From Fontimicrobium_A sp034506455 (GTDB lineage Bacteria > Zhuqueibacterota > Zhuqueibacteria > Residuimicrobiales > Krinioviventaceae), in assembly GCA_034506455.1 (NCBI GenBank), contig JAPDPN010000029.1, forward strand, positions 1 through 27,229: a stretch of 27,229 bases of DNA, given 5' to 3'. The notes beneath the pieces are model-generated. The model searched no databases. It was not told the origin of the DNA and worked only from the letters and a program-made list of their open reading frames with translations. The translations under genes were made by a program, and so were the position numbers. Shown in pieces: positions 1-7,620 of this stretch (positions are counted from its first letter, which is position 1; every line of letters starts with the position of its first letter).

Positions 1-2
1 GA

Positions 3-101
3 TTTGTGAATTATTACAACACGGTCAAACCGCATGCTTCTCTTAACGGTTTGACCCCTATTGAAAAATTGATTGATTATTTTTATCCCGAACAACTATA
101 A
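3..101 (+). CDS. C-terminal end of an IS transposase (integrase-core, IS481/IS3-like), 5' part outside window
   Basis: The window opens inside a reading frame ending NYYNTVKPHASLNGLTPIEK..PEQL and a TAA. The pattern of an aromatic pair, then PH.SLNGLTP.EKL, is the usual C-terminus of rve-type (DDE integrase core) transposases of the IS481 and IS3 groups. Only 32 residues are visible, so the catalytic triad and the family cannot be checked. The TAA is followed in the same frame, with no further stop, by the membrane protein at 129-977. That suggests the element's right end lies within a few tens of bases of this stop and that it landed inside the membrane-protein gene. A possible end is ..CTTACA near 122, but the left end is not visible to confirm it. 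Confidence 0.75.
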   Translation, partial: FVNYYNTVKPHASLNGLTPIEKLIDYFYPEQL

Positions 102-128
102 ATAACGCTTGGATTTCTTACATATTAC

Positions 129-977
129 ATGTTTAATTATGGGATACTATTCGTAATACTCGGTATCTATTATTACTTTTTCAGCAATAGAAAATATAAA
201 TATATAATTTCTCATTTTTTCTTAGGTTTGGCTGTATTATCACAACAATGGATGATAGTTGTCGTTTTTTCATTTTTCTTAATTGATCTTACTAAAAGTT
301 TTGAACATTCATCTCCGATATTAAATTTATCTAAAAGTATTGCATTTAAAATTGTTTTTTTACTTCCATCACTATTTTTATTTTATAGCTGGAAAGGCTT
401 AACACATCCAAATTTTCATGCCCATACACTACATCCAAGTTTTGAGCATTTAACCGGTACAATCGCAAATTGGGGTATCGCTGTTGCCTTCATAATTTTG
501 CCTAATTATAAAACCATAATTAAAGCAGCATACCTTCCTCTGATATTTCTTTTGCCATTAATTTATTTATGCATTCCCGAGCATAGTACTGGTCATGGGA
601 TTAACCTAATCACTGGAGTCGCTTCTCAAGTGGCTACTCAAATACAAAACTTTATTTATATTCCTTACAAAATAACTATGCTTGTGTTTTCATCTCTAGG
701 TTTATTGGCAATTGTGTTAATTATTAACAAAACCAAAATAGAGTTTGAAGCCTTTTTAAAATATACATTATTGGGATTTCTTGCAGCTTTTATTGCTAGT
801 ACAAGATTGGGTGCCTCTCACATATTCGTATCATTACCTTTTCTTTTTATGATTTTCTCTAAAGAAATCAATGAAAACTCAATTTTAAAATTATCAATTG
901 TTTGTCAATTTTATTTCATTTCACTTTTCTATATCATCTACTTTTCTTTTTTTGTTGCAAGAGGAGTAAGCTTTTAA
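129..977 (+). CDS. Multi-pass membrane protein, probably 5'-truncated by the upstream IS; cassette 1
   Basis: A 282-residue protein made mostly of hydrophobic segments, with about eight probable transmembrane helices and short polar loops. I do not recognise the family. The layout, with a long loop containing HPNFHAHTLHPSFEH, is reminiscent of polytopic glycosyltransferase or polysaccharide-polymerase proteins, but no motif proves it. The DNA is very AT-rich compared with everything else in the window, which points to recent foreign origin. The ATG at 129 has no Shine-Dalgarno sequence. The frame is open upstream to the transposase stop at 99-101 and those extra codons are also hydrophobic, so the true N-terminus was probably removed by the insertion. 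A large attC site starts 12 bases after the stop, so the gene is the cargo of an integron cassette. Confidence is high that it is coding or was until recently, low for function. Confidence 0.65.
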   Translation: MFNYGILFVILGIYYYFFSNRKYKYIISHFFLGLAVLSQQWMIVVVFSFFLIDLTKSFEHSSPILNLSKSIAFKIVFLLPSLFLFYSWKGLTHPNFHAHTLHPSFEHLTGTIANWGIAVAFIILPNYKTIIKAAYLPLIFLLPLIYLCIPEHSTGHGINLITGVASQVATQIQNFIYIPYKITMLVFSSLGLLAIVLIINKTKIEFEAFLKYTLLGFLAAFIASTRLGASHIFVSLPFLFMIFSKEINENSILKLSIVCQFYFISLFYIIYFSFFVARGVSF

Positions 978-988
978 TTTGCATCAAG

Positions 989-1116
989 GGCTAACAAAAA
1001 AATGCACCGGATTTGAACAGCCGATTCTTTTAGGCGGTATTTGGAGGGATTAGGTCAGTCATTCACAGCATCGGGCTTGCCCAATGCTGTTCAAACCGGT
1101 GATTTTAATGTTAGCC
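989..1116 (+). other. attC: attC recombination site 1 (128 bp)
   Basis: The outer core R'' GGCTAAC (989-995) is the exact reverse complement of R' GTTAGCC (1110-1116), matching the GTTRRRY integrase core. Inside, CACCGG (1005-1010) plus TTTGAACAGC (1012-1021) pair with GCTGTTCAAA (1086-1095) plus CCGGTG (1096-1101). This gives a 16-bp stem interrupted by one unpaired base, A1011. A single extrahelical base on this arm is the hallmark that lets integron integrases recognise the folded bottom strand. The long central loop makes it similar in size to Vibrio-type sites, although the sequence is different. Confidence 0.9.
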
Positions 1117-1141
1117 GTTATAGATAGGACAGAGATTTCCT

Positions 1142-1621
1142 ATGTTGGTAAAATCTCGCGGAGCACGTAATCAACAAGTCGGACGCGCCGGCGAGTATTT
1201 TGTTGTTGCCGAGTTGAACAAGCGCGGGGCGTTTGCTGTACCTTTTGCCGGTAATATGCCCAAGATTGATGTTATTGCGTGCAACAGCGATGAAAGTCGC
1301 ACAGTGTATATACAAGTGAAGACCAAGCGTGGCGGAAAGACTTGGCATTCAAGTATCGTCGGCAGCCGGCCAGTGTCTCCCAAAGATGACGAAAGCAATT
1401 TCTGGGTGTTTGTTGATTTGGGTGATATGAACACAGCGCCACGCTACTGGGTCGTGCCGGAATGGTGGATAAAGGACAACATCTACAGGACACACCAAGA
1501 GTATCTGAACAAACACGGCGGAATACGTCCTGGAAATCCAGACTCGACGCATCACTCGATTGAGGAGAGTAGGCTTGAAGAATGGAAAGATCGCTGGGAT
1601 ATTCTTGGCATCTTTGATTAA
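1142..1621 (+). CDS. PD-(D/E)XK nuclease-fold protein, integron cassette 2
   Basis: A 159-residue protein with the layout of a small restriction-endonuclease-like fold. GRAGEYFVVAELNKRG supplies a helix with Glu18, KIDVIA supplies the metal-binding Asp43, and YIQVKTKR supplies Gln58-x-Lys60, the relaxed (Q/E)xK half of the PD-(D/E)XK signature. This resembles the DUF4365 and group-I-intron-associated endonuclease-like families, where the domain sits near the N-terminus and is followed by a Trp-rich segment (YWVVPEWWIKDN here). It starts at ATG 1142, 25 bases after attC1, with no strong ribosome site. As in many cassettes, expression may depend on upstream transcription. The stop lies 14 bases before attC2. 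Whether it cleaves DNA, or serves in defence or cassette biology, cannot be read from sequence. Confidence 0.75.
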   Translation: MLVKSRGARNQQVGRAGEYFVVAELNKRGAFAVPFAGNMPKIDVIACNSDESRTVYIQVKTKRGGKTWHSSIVGSRPVSPKDDESNFWVFVDLGDMNTAPRYWVVPEWWIKDNIYRTHQEYLNKHGGIRPGNPDSTHHSIEESRLEEWKDRWDILGIFD

Positions 1622-1635
1622 GCAGCAAAGTTGCC

Positions 1636-1694
1636 GCCCAACACGAGCTTCCCCCGTCGCCGCTCCGCTGGGCGGCACAAGCCGGACGTTAGAC
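1636..1694 (+). other. attC: attC recombination site 2 (59 bp)
   Basis: R'' is GCCCAAC (1636-1642) and R' is GTTAGAC (1688-1694), a match to GTTRRRY. Just inside, CGAGCTT pairs with AAGCCG, leaving the A of CGA unpaired. That is a single extrahelical base in the expected L'' arm. The centre can fold further through GCCGC and GCGGC. The 59-bp length is the classic '59-base element' size of mobile integron cassettes and is less than half that of attC1. Confidence 0.85.
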
Positions 1695-1728
1695 AGGGTC
1701 GGAATAGATCAGCTACCGAAAGAGAAAT

Positions 1729-2202
1729 TTGCGAAAGGTATTCTTGCTCAAGACCGGATGGGCGCTGGTTATTTTTGCTTTCCTTGATCTGGTATGCAAA
1801 GGGCTCGGCATGGGCGTCCCATTCTTCTGTATTCTGCTCGGTCTGCCGGTCGGTTGGTACCTCGCCGGAAGGATCACCGCTCGACCTTTCGACATTAAAA
1901 AGATGCTGAGCGATATGTTGTCAGGGGTGGTTTTGACCTCCGGATTCACTTTTATTTTGATGGTGTTGATATGGGGTCCGTTGTGCAGGATGTTGTTCGA
2001 TCCGGCAGCGGATCTGAAAAAATTGGGTGCTCCGCTGATCTTGTACGAGCCGTCGGCGAGTTTCATCGGCCGGCTGGTTCTGATGATTGTTGTTTCGCCT
2101 TTCCTGCAGTTGTTGATGACCCTGCTCGGCTCGCACCTGACGTTGTTGTGGCGGATGTCGCGGCACGGAAGGACGAGCGCGGAGAGGGCCGGCTCTGCTT
2201 AA
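1729..2202 (+). CDS. Four-helix membrane protein of unknown function, cassette 3
   Basis: A 157-residue protein with four clear hydrophobic segments, roughly residues 8-24, 27-47, 64-86 and 110-135. It has a short charged tail (RMSRHGRTSAERAGSA) and an ITARPFDIKK loop between helices two and three. I do not recognise a family. The only start that fits the open frame is TTG at 1729, preceded by a weak purine stretch (AAAGAGAA). A stop at 1705 rules out a longer version. The last codons and the TAA overlap the R'' core of attC3, a common economy in integron cassettes, so the charged tail is partly dictated by the recombination site. Confidence 0.7.
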   Translation: MRKVFLLKTGWALVIFAFLDLVCKGLGMGVPFFCILLGLPVGWYLAGRITARPFDIKKMLSDMLSGVVLTSGFTFILMVLIWGPLCRMLFDPAADLKKLGAPLILYEPSASFIGRLVLMIVVSPFLQLLMTLLGSHLTLLWRMSRHGRTSAERAGSA

Positions 2203-2260
2203 CAAGCGGCTGGGGCCGATGCAGACTTTGCGATGCGGTTTAAGCACCGGCCGGTTAGGC
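2197..2260 (+). other. attC: attC recombination site 3 (64 bp)
   Basis: R'' is GCTTAAC (2197-2203), overlapping the stop of the preceding gene, and R' is GTTAGGC (2254-2260). They pair with one mismatch. The inner arms CGGCTGG and CCGGCCG pair with one T-G wobble at the place where an extrahelical base is usual. GTTAGGC is the most common R' of mobile integron cassettes. Confidence 0.85.
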
Positions 2261-2299
2261 GGCCTTCTTCCATAAATAGACTAATTGGGGCGCGGCGCG

Positions 2300-2740
2300 A
2301 TGGCCTCCGTTCAAGTGAATCTAAGGTCTGAAGGTTTCCGCAAGTTTGATTGGTTTTTTCTGCCGTTAGGCTTGATTGTCGGCGCGGCGATGATCATTTT
2401 AGCGGTTCGCCATTGGGAGCGAACCGGCTGGATCAGCGTATTGGCCGGTGTATTGCTCATTGTACAGGCGATGGTGAACTGGCGGAATCACAGACCGCTG
2501 CGTAGTACATGGGACGATACCGGCATTCGCGGAATGGTCGGACCCGGCAAAAGGATCTCAGTCCGCTGGGACGAGGTCAAAGAGATCGAAGCGAGCCCCT
2601 ATGTTTTCAGGATACATTTGAAGGATCGATCGAGCATCGAAATAGATTTCAGCCAATTAACGCACCGGCAGTACTGCGAGCTCAAACCGAGGTTATTGGA
2701 ACTGGCGCAATCGAAAGGTGTAAGGGTAAGAGCTGCTTAA
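2300..2740 (+). CDS. Two-helix membrane protein with C-terminal PH-like domain (YcxB/bacterial-PH style), cassette 4
   Basis: About 146 residues. Two N-terminal transmembrane helices (WFFLPLGLIVGAAMIILAV and WISVLAGVLLIVQAMV) are followed by a soluble part. The pattern W.DTGIRG....ISVRWDEVKEIE, then F.IHL.D.SSIEIDF, then a terminal amphipathic helix, is that of small bacterial PH-like domains on membrane proteins. The frame is open from a TTG at 2285, but the ATG at 2300 is the more natural start, since the five extra residues add nothing to the hydrophobic pattern. The stop overlaps a degenerate attC R'' core. Function is unknown. Small membrane proteins of this kind are common integron cargo, and no defence or toxin motif is visible. 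Confidence 0.7.
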   Translation: MASVQVNLRSEGFRKFDWFFLPLGLIVGAAMIILAVRHWERTGWISVLAGVLLIVQAMVNWRNHRPLRSTWDDTGIRGMVGPGKRISVRWDEVKEIEASPYVFRIHLKDRSSIEIDFSQLTHRQYCELKPRLLELAQSKGVRVRAA

Positions 2741-2788
2741 CGCGCTGCCGGACCTGATGCCGCGTCAGGGGCAATACGAGTGTTGAAA
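2735..2788 (+). other. Degenerate attC-like site 4
   Basis: The R''-like GCTTAAC (2735-2741) overlaps the stop of cassette 4 exactly as in attC3. A hairpin follows (TGCC..CCTGA, a loop, TCAGG..GGCA; 2746-2774). No GTTRRRY R' core is present. The nearest candidate, GTTGAAA (2782-2788), fails at the last base. The IS30 remnant begins 14 bases later, so the R' side has either mutated or been lost when the insertion sequence arrived. Confidence 0.45.
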
Positions 2789-2801
2789 TTTTTTATTTGG
2801 C

Positions 2802-3862
2802 GGATTCAAGTTCCCAGTGCAACAGATGAATTAAGGAAGAGTTCGACCGGAGTTTTATCGTCAAGGCCCTTCCTAGGCCGGTTGTTCAGTTTGTCCTGAA
2901 TGACTCTGATCAGTTCTTTGCCAATATCCGCAAAACCGGTTTTTTTCGGCAGGACCTGCCGGATCAGGCCGTCGGTGTTTTCATTGAGTCCGCGTTCTCA
3001 CGAGCTGCAGTGGTGGGCGAAGAAAAAAATCGGCGTCGAGCTGTCTCGCGATTTTCTGATGTTCCGAGTTCTCTTTGCCGTTTTCTGTGGTAATCGTAAG
3101 CACTTTTTCTCTGTAAGGGGGCGGATGTCAACTGGTTCGTTTTGAAGCAGGGTGAGCCGGCGCCGAGGGAGCCGACCGATGAGCGTGAACCTGGTTTTTC
3201 GTTCAACGATGGTAATCAAGGCTCCCCGATGATTTTTGCCGATCATTGCCTCGAGTTCCCAGTCGCCGGTGTGCGTTCGTTCACCGACAACGGGCGGACG
3301 GTCGTCAAGGGTGACGCGGTTCGGAATATGTCTGCAACGGTCTTTGCGTCGCTTTTTCCTTGCCGAGCCTGAGATACTGGTGCCGGTTGGCGCTCCGCCT
3401 TTGATCGTGAAGAATGAAGCGGTCAATGGTCTCGTGACTAATGGGCGGCCTGCCCCCGGCCTTCAGACGGCCGCTGATCTGTCCGCGATTCCGGTCATCC
3501 TTCAACCGCTCGATTACTTTGGCCGTGATCTCGGCGGTGAAACGAATCCTTTTACCGCCGCCGCGGCGCGTCTTGACAAGGCTTTCCAATGCGCCCGGCT
3601 GAAACGGTACCTTTTGAGTCCGCCGTTTCTTTTACTCTCTCGGCTCACCGCGGATTTACTGAAGCTGATCACTCCGGCAATTGAAGGCGACTATAGTCGG
3701 TTTTGAGATGGGCGTGAATTTTCACTCTCTGTTCGTAGGTCATCTGCTTATATTGTTTTTTTAATTGCCTTGGTTTCCATTTTTTCTTAATTTTATTAGT
3801 AGTTTCGGAGTTACTGAAGTGAAGAGTATCACGAATAACTCTTTTTTATAGCTTCAATCACT
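2802..3862 (-). mobile_element. IS30-family insertion sequence, decayed copy 1 (near full length)
   Basis: The left end GGATTCAAGTTCCCAGTGCAA (2802 on) is almost identical to the left end of the second copy at 8544. Long stretches of the two elements are the same, for example around the GATTTTTGCCGATCAT block. The transposase reads on the minus strand. The right end is set by alignment with copy 2 (GAATAACT.. near 3833) and is poorly preserved: the TTGCACTT core of the inverted repeat has become TTTTTTAT. This boundary is therefore uncertain by several bases. Flanking target duplications cannot be seen. Confidence 0.8.
2806..3780 (-). pseudogene. IS30-family transposase pseudogene (copy 1)
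   Basis: The translation is split over all three minus frames. The N-terminal helix-turn-helix region (KQMTYEQRVKIHAHLK) contains stops. The middle part (FTAEITAKVIERLKDD, QISGRLK, PPISHETID) is open at 3305-3589. The catalytic core (DDRPPVVGERTHTGDWELE, IVERKTRFTLIG) is open at 2998-3426, and the end (NENTDGLIRQVLPKKTGF, then LFLNSSVALGT) is in a further frame. These are the ordered landmarks of an IS30 DDE transposase: D in GDWE and E in NEN are visible, and the middle D lies in a damaged stretch. The stop falls inside the left inverted repeat. The gene cannot make active enzyme. Confidence 0.85.
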
Positions 3863-3900
3863 TAAACGATAAAGTATATTGAACCATTAGAAGGGGCATT

Positions 3901-5448
3901 ATGAAACATATTATCTTTCTTTTAATTTCGGTTTGGATGATGTTTGCCTGTGTCGGCATCAGAAGCGGCAAAACCGGCGGAATCCAAACCATTCATCCGG
4001 TTGAAATCGATGATCCGATTGCAAATCCTTTTATGGGCTGGGGCTTATGGGCCGGTTCGCATGATTTCGGCGGACCTCATGGCAGCGGAGACTCGGAAAG
4101 AGACTATTCCGTTGCGGAAAATACTGTTGGATTCGGGGATGATGCGTCTCTGTTTTCATGGATAATTATCGACTGGGACTGGAGGCGGCTGGAACCCAGG
4201 GAAGGGGAATATCATTGGGAGAGCTTTGATTCTGTCATTACCTATTGGTCGCAGCGGAACAAGCAGTTTGTAGTCAGATTCTGGCTTACCGATAATCTCG
4301 GATGGAACGGAGTGGAAGGTGCGCCTGTGCATCCCGAATGGATATATGAGAAAGGCCTCAAATATGTTACTTATAAAGGAGAAGCAGGGGTCATTCACCG
4401 CCATCCCGATTATAACGACCCGTCGTTCAGGAAAATATTTCTTCCTGCCTTGGAAAATCTTCTGAAAGACTTTGCCCGCAGATATGACAAACCAGGTACT
4501 CCAATCATTTATCTGCAGACTCAGGGCTACGGAAGTTGGGCAGATAATGCAACATGGTACTCAAAATACTCATTCCCCACCTTAAAGGACAAGCATGATC
4601 TGTTATACGACATTATCAAAATGTATCAGGGTATTTTTCAACACATCCGTCTAATGCAGTTCGGAGGTGCAGACTGGGACAGGTACGAGATAACATCTTT
4701 GGCAGATCAACTCTACAGAAAAGGGCTTGAGAATGTTGTGGGGAAGAATGATAATTTCGGATTGATCTGGACGGGTTTTATCGACTATATAGGTCGCGGA
4801 GATTATGAGAGAGATATCATGGAGATCTACTGGAGAACCAATCCGATAATCGCAGAGGGAGACTGGAATTACCGCGACATGATCAATCTGAGAACCAAGG
4901 GGACCCTGGAAGAGAACCTGGAAGTGGCACTGGACTGGCATGCTAATTTTACTCATTATTACATGGGTGCCGAAAGTTATAAACTTGCAATGCAAAGAGA
5001 CAGAGAAGTATTGGAAAAAGGACTGAAAAGCGGCGGTTTGGGATACCGTATAGTTCCTATTTTAATTTCTTATCCGAGGGAGCTTGAAGAAAAACACATC
5101 TTTATTATAAAAACCAGTTGGGTAAATAGAAGTGTAGGAAGACTATATGAACGAAGATTGCTTAAAATAATTTTTACTGATGATACTGGCAAAGATGCCT
5201 GTACATTTCTTTATAAAGGATTTAATATTACTCAACTGGTTCAGGGAGAAACTTACTCGATTATCGGTTCATTTCCGACAGAATATAAATTCCTCAAGCC
5301 CGGCAGATATAACGTCTTAATTGCGCTGGTTGATGAGCAGGAAAAAGCGGATATTCGACTGGCGATTGAAGGAAATGACGGCCATAACAGATATAAGGTC
5401 GGCACTATCAATATCATTCCGACAAGGGACCAAAAAAAATTGCTGTAA
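3901..5448 (+). CDS. Glycosidase-like lipoprotein with C-terminal DUF4832-type domain
   Basis: A 515-residue exported protein. The N-terminus is a lipoprotein signal, a hydrophobic stretch then MFAC with the lipid-attached Cys17. Residues of about 35-380 look like a TIM-barrel glycoside hydrolase: NPFMGWG at the start, then DWDWRRLEPREGEYHWE, the 'W..lEP.eG.y.W' signature seen in GH42/GH5-like barrels, and QFVVRFW. The last 140 residues (LGYRIVPILISYP..., then a beta-sandwich with SWVNRSVGRLYERR) match the style of DUF4832. The segment where a barrel acid/base is expected reads YLQTQGYGSWAD, with no NE pair, so activity on sugars is inferred from context. An AGAAGGGG ribosome site precedes ATG 3901. 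It is the first gene of a sugar operon that lies between two IS30 copies. Confidence 0.7.
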   Translation: MKHIIFLLISVWMMFACVGIRSGKTGGIQTIHPVEIDDPIANPFMGWGLWAGSHDFGGPHGSGDSERDYSVAENTVGFGDDASLFSWIIIDWDWRRLEPREGEYHWESFDSVITYWSQRNKQFVVRFWLTDNLGWNGVEGAPVHPEWIYEKGLKYVTYKGEAGVIHRHPDYNDPSFRKIFLPALENLLKDFARRYDKPGTPIIYLQTQGYGSWADNATWYSKYSFPTLKDKHDLLYDIIKMYQGIFQHIRLMQFGGADWDRYEITSLADQLYRKGLENVVGKNDNFGLIWTGFIDYIGRGDYERDIMEIYWRTNPIIAEGDWNYRDMINLRTKGTLEENLEVALDWHANFTHYYMGAESYKLAMQRDREVLEKGLKSGGLGYRIVPILISYPRELEEKHIFIIKTSWVNRSVGRLYERRLLKIIFTDDTGKDACTFLYKGFNITQLVQGETYSIIGSFPTEYKFLKPGRYNVLIALVDEQEKADIRLAIEGNDGHNRYKVGTINIIPTRDQKKLL

Positions 5449-5517
5449 AAATAGCTGTTAATTCAAATACATCGATAGATCACAATTAAGCTTTAACAAA
5501 ATATGGGGATTATAATT

Positions 5518-6525
5518 ATGGAACAACTTTTTTCGATTCTGATCATATTTCTTGCCGGAATTTTTCAGGGGTCTTTTATCCTTCCCATGACAATGGTAAA
5601 ACAGTGGAAATGGGAAAACACCTGGCTGGTATTTTCATTCTTTGGAATGATTGTACTGAATCTTTTAATGGCCGGGATTTTTATCCATGAATTGTCCCGT
5701 GTTTATGCTGCAGCCCCATTCAAAGATTTATTTCTGCTTGCCCTTTTCGGATTGGGGTGGGGTATGGGAGCCGTATTATTCGGTATCGGTATGGACAAAC
5801 TGGGAATGGCGCTGGGATACCCCATCATCATGGGCCTGGTGGCCGGCATGGGAGCGCTGCTTCCCCTGTTTATACTGCGTTCAGGCGATATACTGAAACC
5901 TTCCGGTCTGATGCTGATTATCGGAGTTATTACCGCCGTTGCAGGGATCATTTTATGTTCAAAGGCAGCCAACTTGAAAGAAGACAGTGCAGCTGAAAAA
6001 AGAAAGAATGAACGTTTGACCGGCGGCATCATAATCGCCGTTGCAGCCGGATTATTGAGCAGCCTCCCTAATATCGGGTTTGCTTTCGGTTCAACCATTG
6101 CCCAGTCCGCAATTGATGCAGGAACATTGCCGGCAATGGCGGGAAATGCTGTTTGGGCAATCTTTTTTTCTGTAGGGTTCATTCCCAACCTTGCCTATAC
6201 CATATTTCTGATGATCAGGAACAAGACCCTCGGCCTAATGATTTCAGCATGTAACATCAAAAATATCGGCCTTGGTTTGCTGATGTCGGTTTTATGGATC
6301 GGCAGTTTTTACCTCTATGGTTATGGTTCCTACAATTTGGGCAGGCTGGGGAATATCGTGGGATGGCCATTATTTATTTCGCTTTCCATAGTTGTCGGCA
6401 ACTTGTGGGGAATATGGCGTGGTGAATGGCGAGGCAGCCCTGTTAAGGCTAAACTAAGACTTGATATCGGACTTATTGTCCTGGTTATCGCCATGATTCT
6501 TTTCGGAGTCAGCAATCTTTTATAA
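5518..6525 (+). CDS. RhaT-family sugar/proton symporter (L-rhamnose transporter type)
   Basis: A 335-residue inner-membrane protein with about ten helices. Landmarks match the RhaT family of the drug/metabolite transporter superfamily: KQWKWENTW after the first helix (KKVKKWSWETMW in the E. coli protein as I remember it), LFGLGWGMGAVLFGIGMDKLGMALG in helix 3-4, and VGFIPNLAYTIF late in the sequence. RhaT imports L-rhamnose with H+. The exact substrate here is not proven. Two ATGs are possible, 5503 and 5518. The second has GGGGA nine bases upstream and lines up with the family N-terminus, so I chose it. It lies 69 bases after the lipoprotein gene and 8 before the UroD-like gene, so it is clearly in the same operon. 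Confidence 0.85.
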   Translation: MEQLFSILIIFLAGIFQGSFILPMTMVKQWKWENTWLVFSFFGMIVLNLLMAGIFIHELSRVYAAAPFKDLFLLALFGLGWGMGAVLFGIGMDKLGMALGYPIIMGLVAGMGALLPLFILRSGDILKPSGLMLIIGVITAVAGIILCSKAANLKEDSAAEKRKNERLTGGIIIAVAAGLLSSLPNIGFAFGSTIAQSAIDAGTLPAMAGNAVWAIFFSVGFIPNLAYTIFLMIRNKTLGLMISACNIKNIGLGLLMSVLWIGSFYLYGYGSYNLGRLGNIVGWPLFISLSIVVGNLWGIWRGEWRGSPVKAKLRLDIGLIVLVIAMILFGVSNLL

Positions 6526-6533
6526 AACAGGCA

Positions 6534-7547
6534 ATGAGTAAGAGAATTTTAATAAAAAAGTTAATTGCCGGTATGCCGGTTGAACGGTGCGGGTTGTGGA
6601 TCGGTAGTCCCAAAGAGGAGGCCGTTGACATGCTGAACCGGGCAACAGGCACAAAGGGTGAAGAGGCTTTACATCTTTTTTTTGATGATGATGTGCGGTG
6701 GATAACGCCCCAATATATTAAATCAACTTATCAGCATCCTTCTGGAATTGCCATGCGATACTGGAAAGATGTTAATCCGCATGCCATGGCAGGCGGGTTG
6801 CTTTCCGATGCTGAAACAACGAAAGATGTGGATGCATTGCTGTGGCCTAAGGTTAAGTATTTGAATTTTGATGAAACACTAAAGAAACTGGAAGTGGTCG
6901 GAGATTCGTATCGCCTATCGGGCTTTTGGGCAACTTTTTTTCACGACCTAACCTACCTCTTTGGGATCGAAGGACTGTTGATAAAAATGCTGGTTCAGCC
7001 CGAACTGGTAAATCGTGCGCTGGAACACGTTTGCAATTTTTACCTGGAAGCTAACGAATTGTTTTATACGCAAAGCAGAGGTGCAATCGATGCTCTGTTT
7101 TTTGGCAACGATTTTGGCGGACAAAACGACCTGCTGATGGCTCCTGAACAGTTTGAGGAATTCTTTTTGCCGTGGATAAAAAGGTTTGCCGACCAGGCGC
7201 ACCGCTTTGGTCTGCAGGTTGTGCTTCACAGTTGCGGGTCGATCTACAGGATTATTGACAAACTCATAGAAGCAGGAGTGGATGCGATTCATCCGATTCA
7301 GGCAAAAGCTGTTAATATGGATGCGGATTATCTCTCTGCAAATTTTAAAGGCAGAATAGCCTTTATCGGCGGAATTGATACTCAGGATATTCTTCCTCAC
7401 GGAACACCGCAGCAAGTTTATGATGAAGTTATCAGAGTAAAAAAGCTGCTTGGTAATAACATTATTATCGGACCAAGCCACGAAGCTCTTTTGCCTGATG
7501 TTCCATTCGAAAATGTAAAGGCTATGTGTGATGCCGCAAAAGCCTAA
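6534..7547 (+). CDS. Uroporphyrinogen decarboxylase-fold protein of a sugar cluster (MtaA/CmuA-like)
   Basis: A 337-residue protein with a URO-D-type TIM barrel: GDSYRLSGFWATFFHDLTYLFG, DALFFGNDFGGQNDLLMAPEQF, VVLHSCGSIYRIIDKLIEAGVDAIHPIQ, and GIDTQDILPHGTPQQVYDEV. The HSC motif is the zinc-binding His-x-Cys of the methyltransferase branch (MtaA, CmuA), not of haem biosynthesis. The canonical haem URO-D N-terminal arginine motif is absent, so this should not be called hemE. Paralogues of this type occur in carbohydrate gene clusters with no settled reaction. Here it sits between a RhaT-type transporter and a PfkB kinase with 8 and 73 base gaps. That supports a role in the same sugar pathway, by inference only. 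Confidence 0.8.
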   Translation: MSKRILIKKLIAGMPVERCGLWIGSPKEEAVDMLNRATGTKGEEALHLFFDDDVRWITPQYIKSTYQHPSGIAMRYWKDVNPHAMAGGLLSDAETTKDVDALLWPKVKYLNFDETLKKLEVVGDSYRLSGFWATFFHDLTYLFGIEGLLIKMLVQPELVNRALEHVCNFYLEANELFYTQSRGAIDALFFGNDFGGQNDLLMAPEQFEEFFLPWIKRFADQAHRFGLQVVLHSCGSIYRIIDKLIEAGVDAIHPIQAKAVNMDADYLSANFKGRIAFIGGIDTQDILPHGTPQQVYDEVIRVKKLLGNNIIIGPSHEALLPDVPFENVKAMCDAAKA

Positions 7548-7620
7548 CATATTAAACAATAACACCTAGAATGAAGAATAAATAAACGATTGTAGATTCT
7601 AACCATCAGTTGGTGCTCAG

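Noticed and set aside
1..2800. Integron integrase (intI) or attI site
   Set aside because: No tyrosine recombinase motif appears on either strand of the window. The only recombinase remnant near the cassettes is a DDE-type transposase end.
2802..3862. Target-site duplications flanking the IS30 copies
   Set aside because: IS30-type duplications are only 2-3 bases and the right end of copy 1 is eroded, so no match can be trusted.
6534..7547. Calling the URO-D protein hemE
   Set aside because: The HSC metal motif and sugar-gene neighbours fit the MtaA/CmuA-like branch; the haem-enzyme N-terminal motif is missing.
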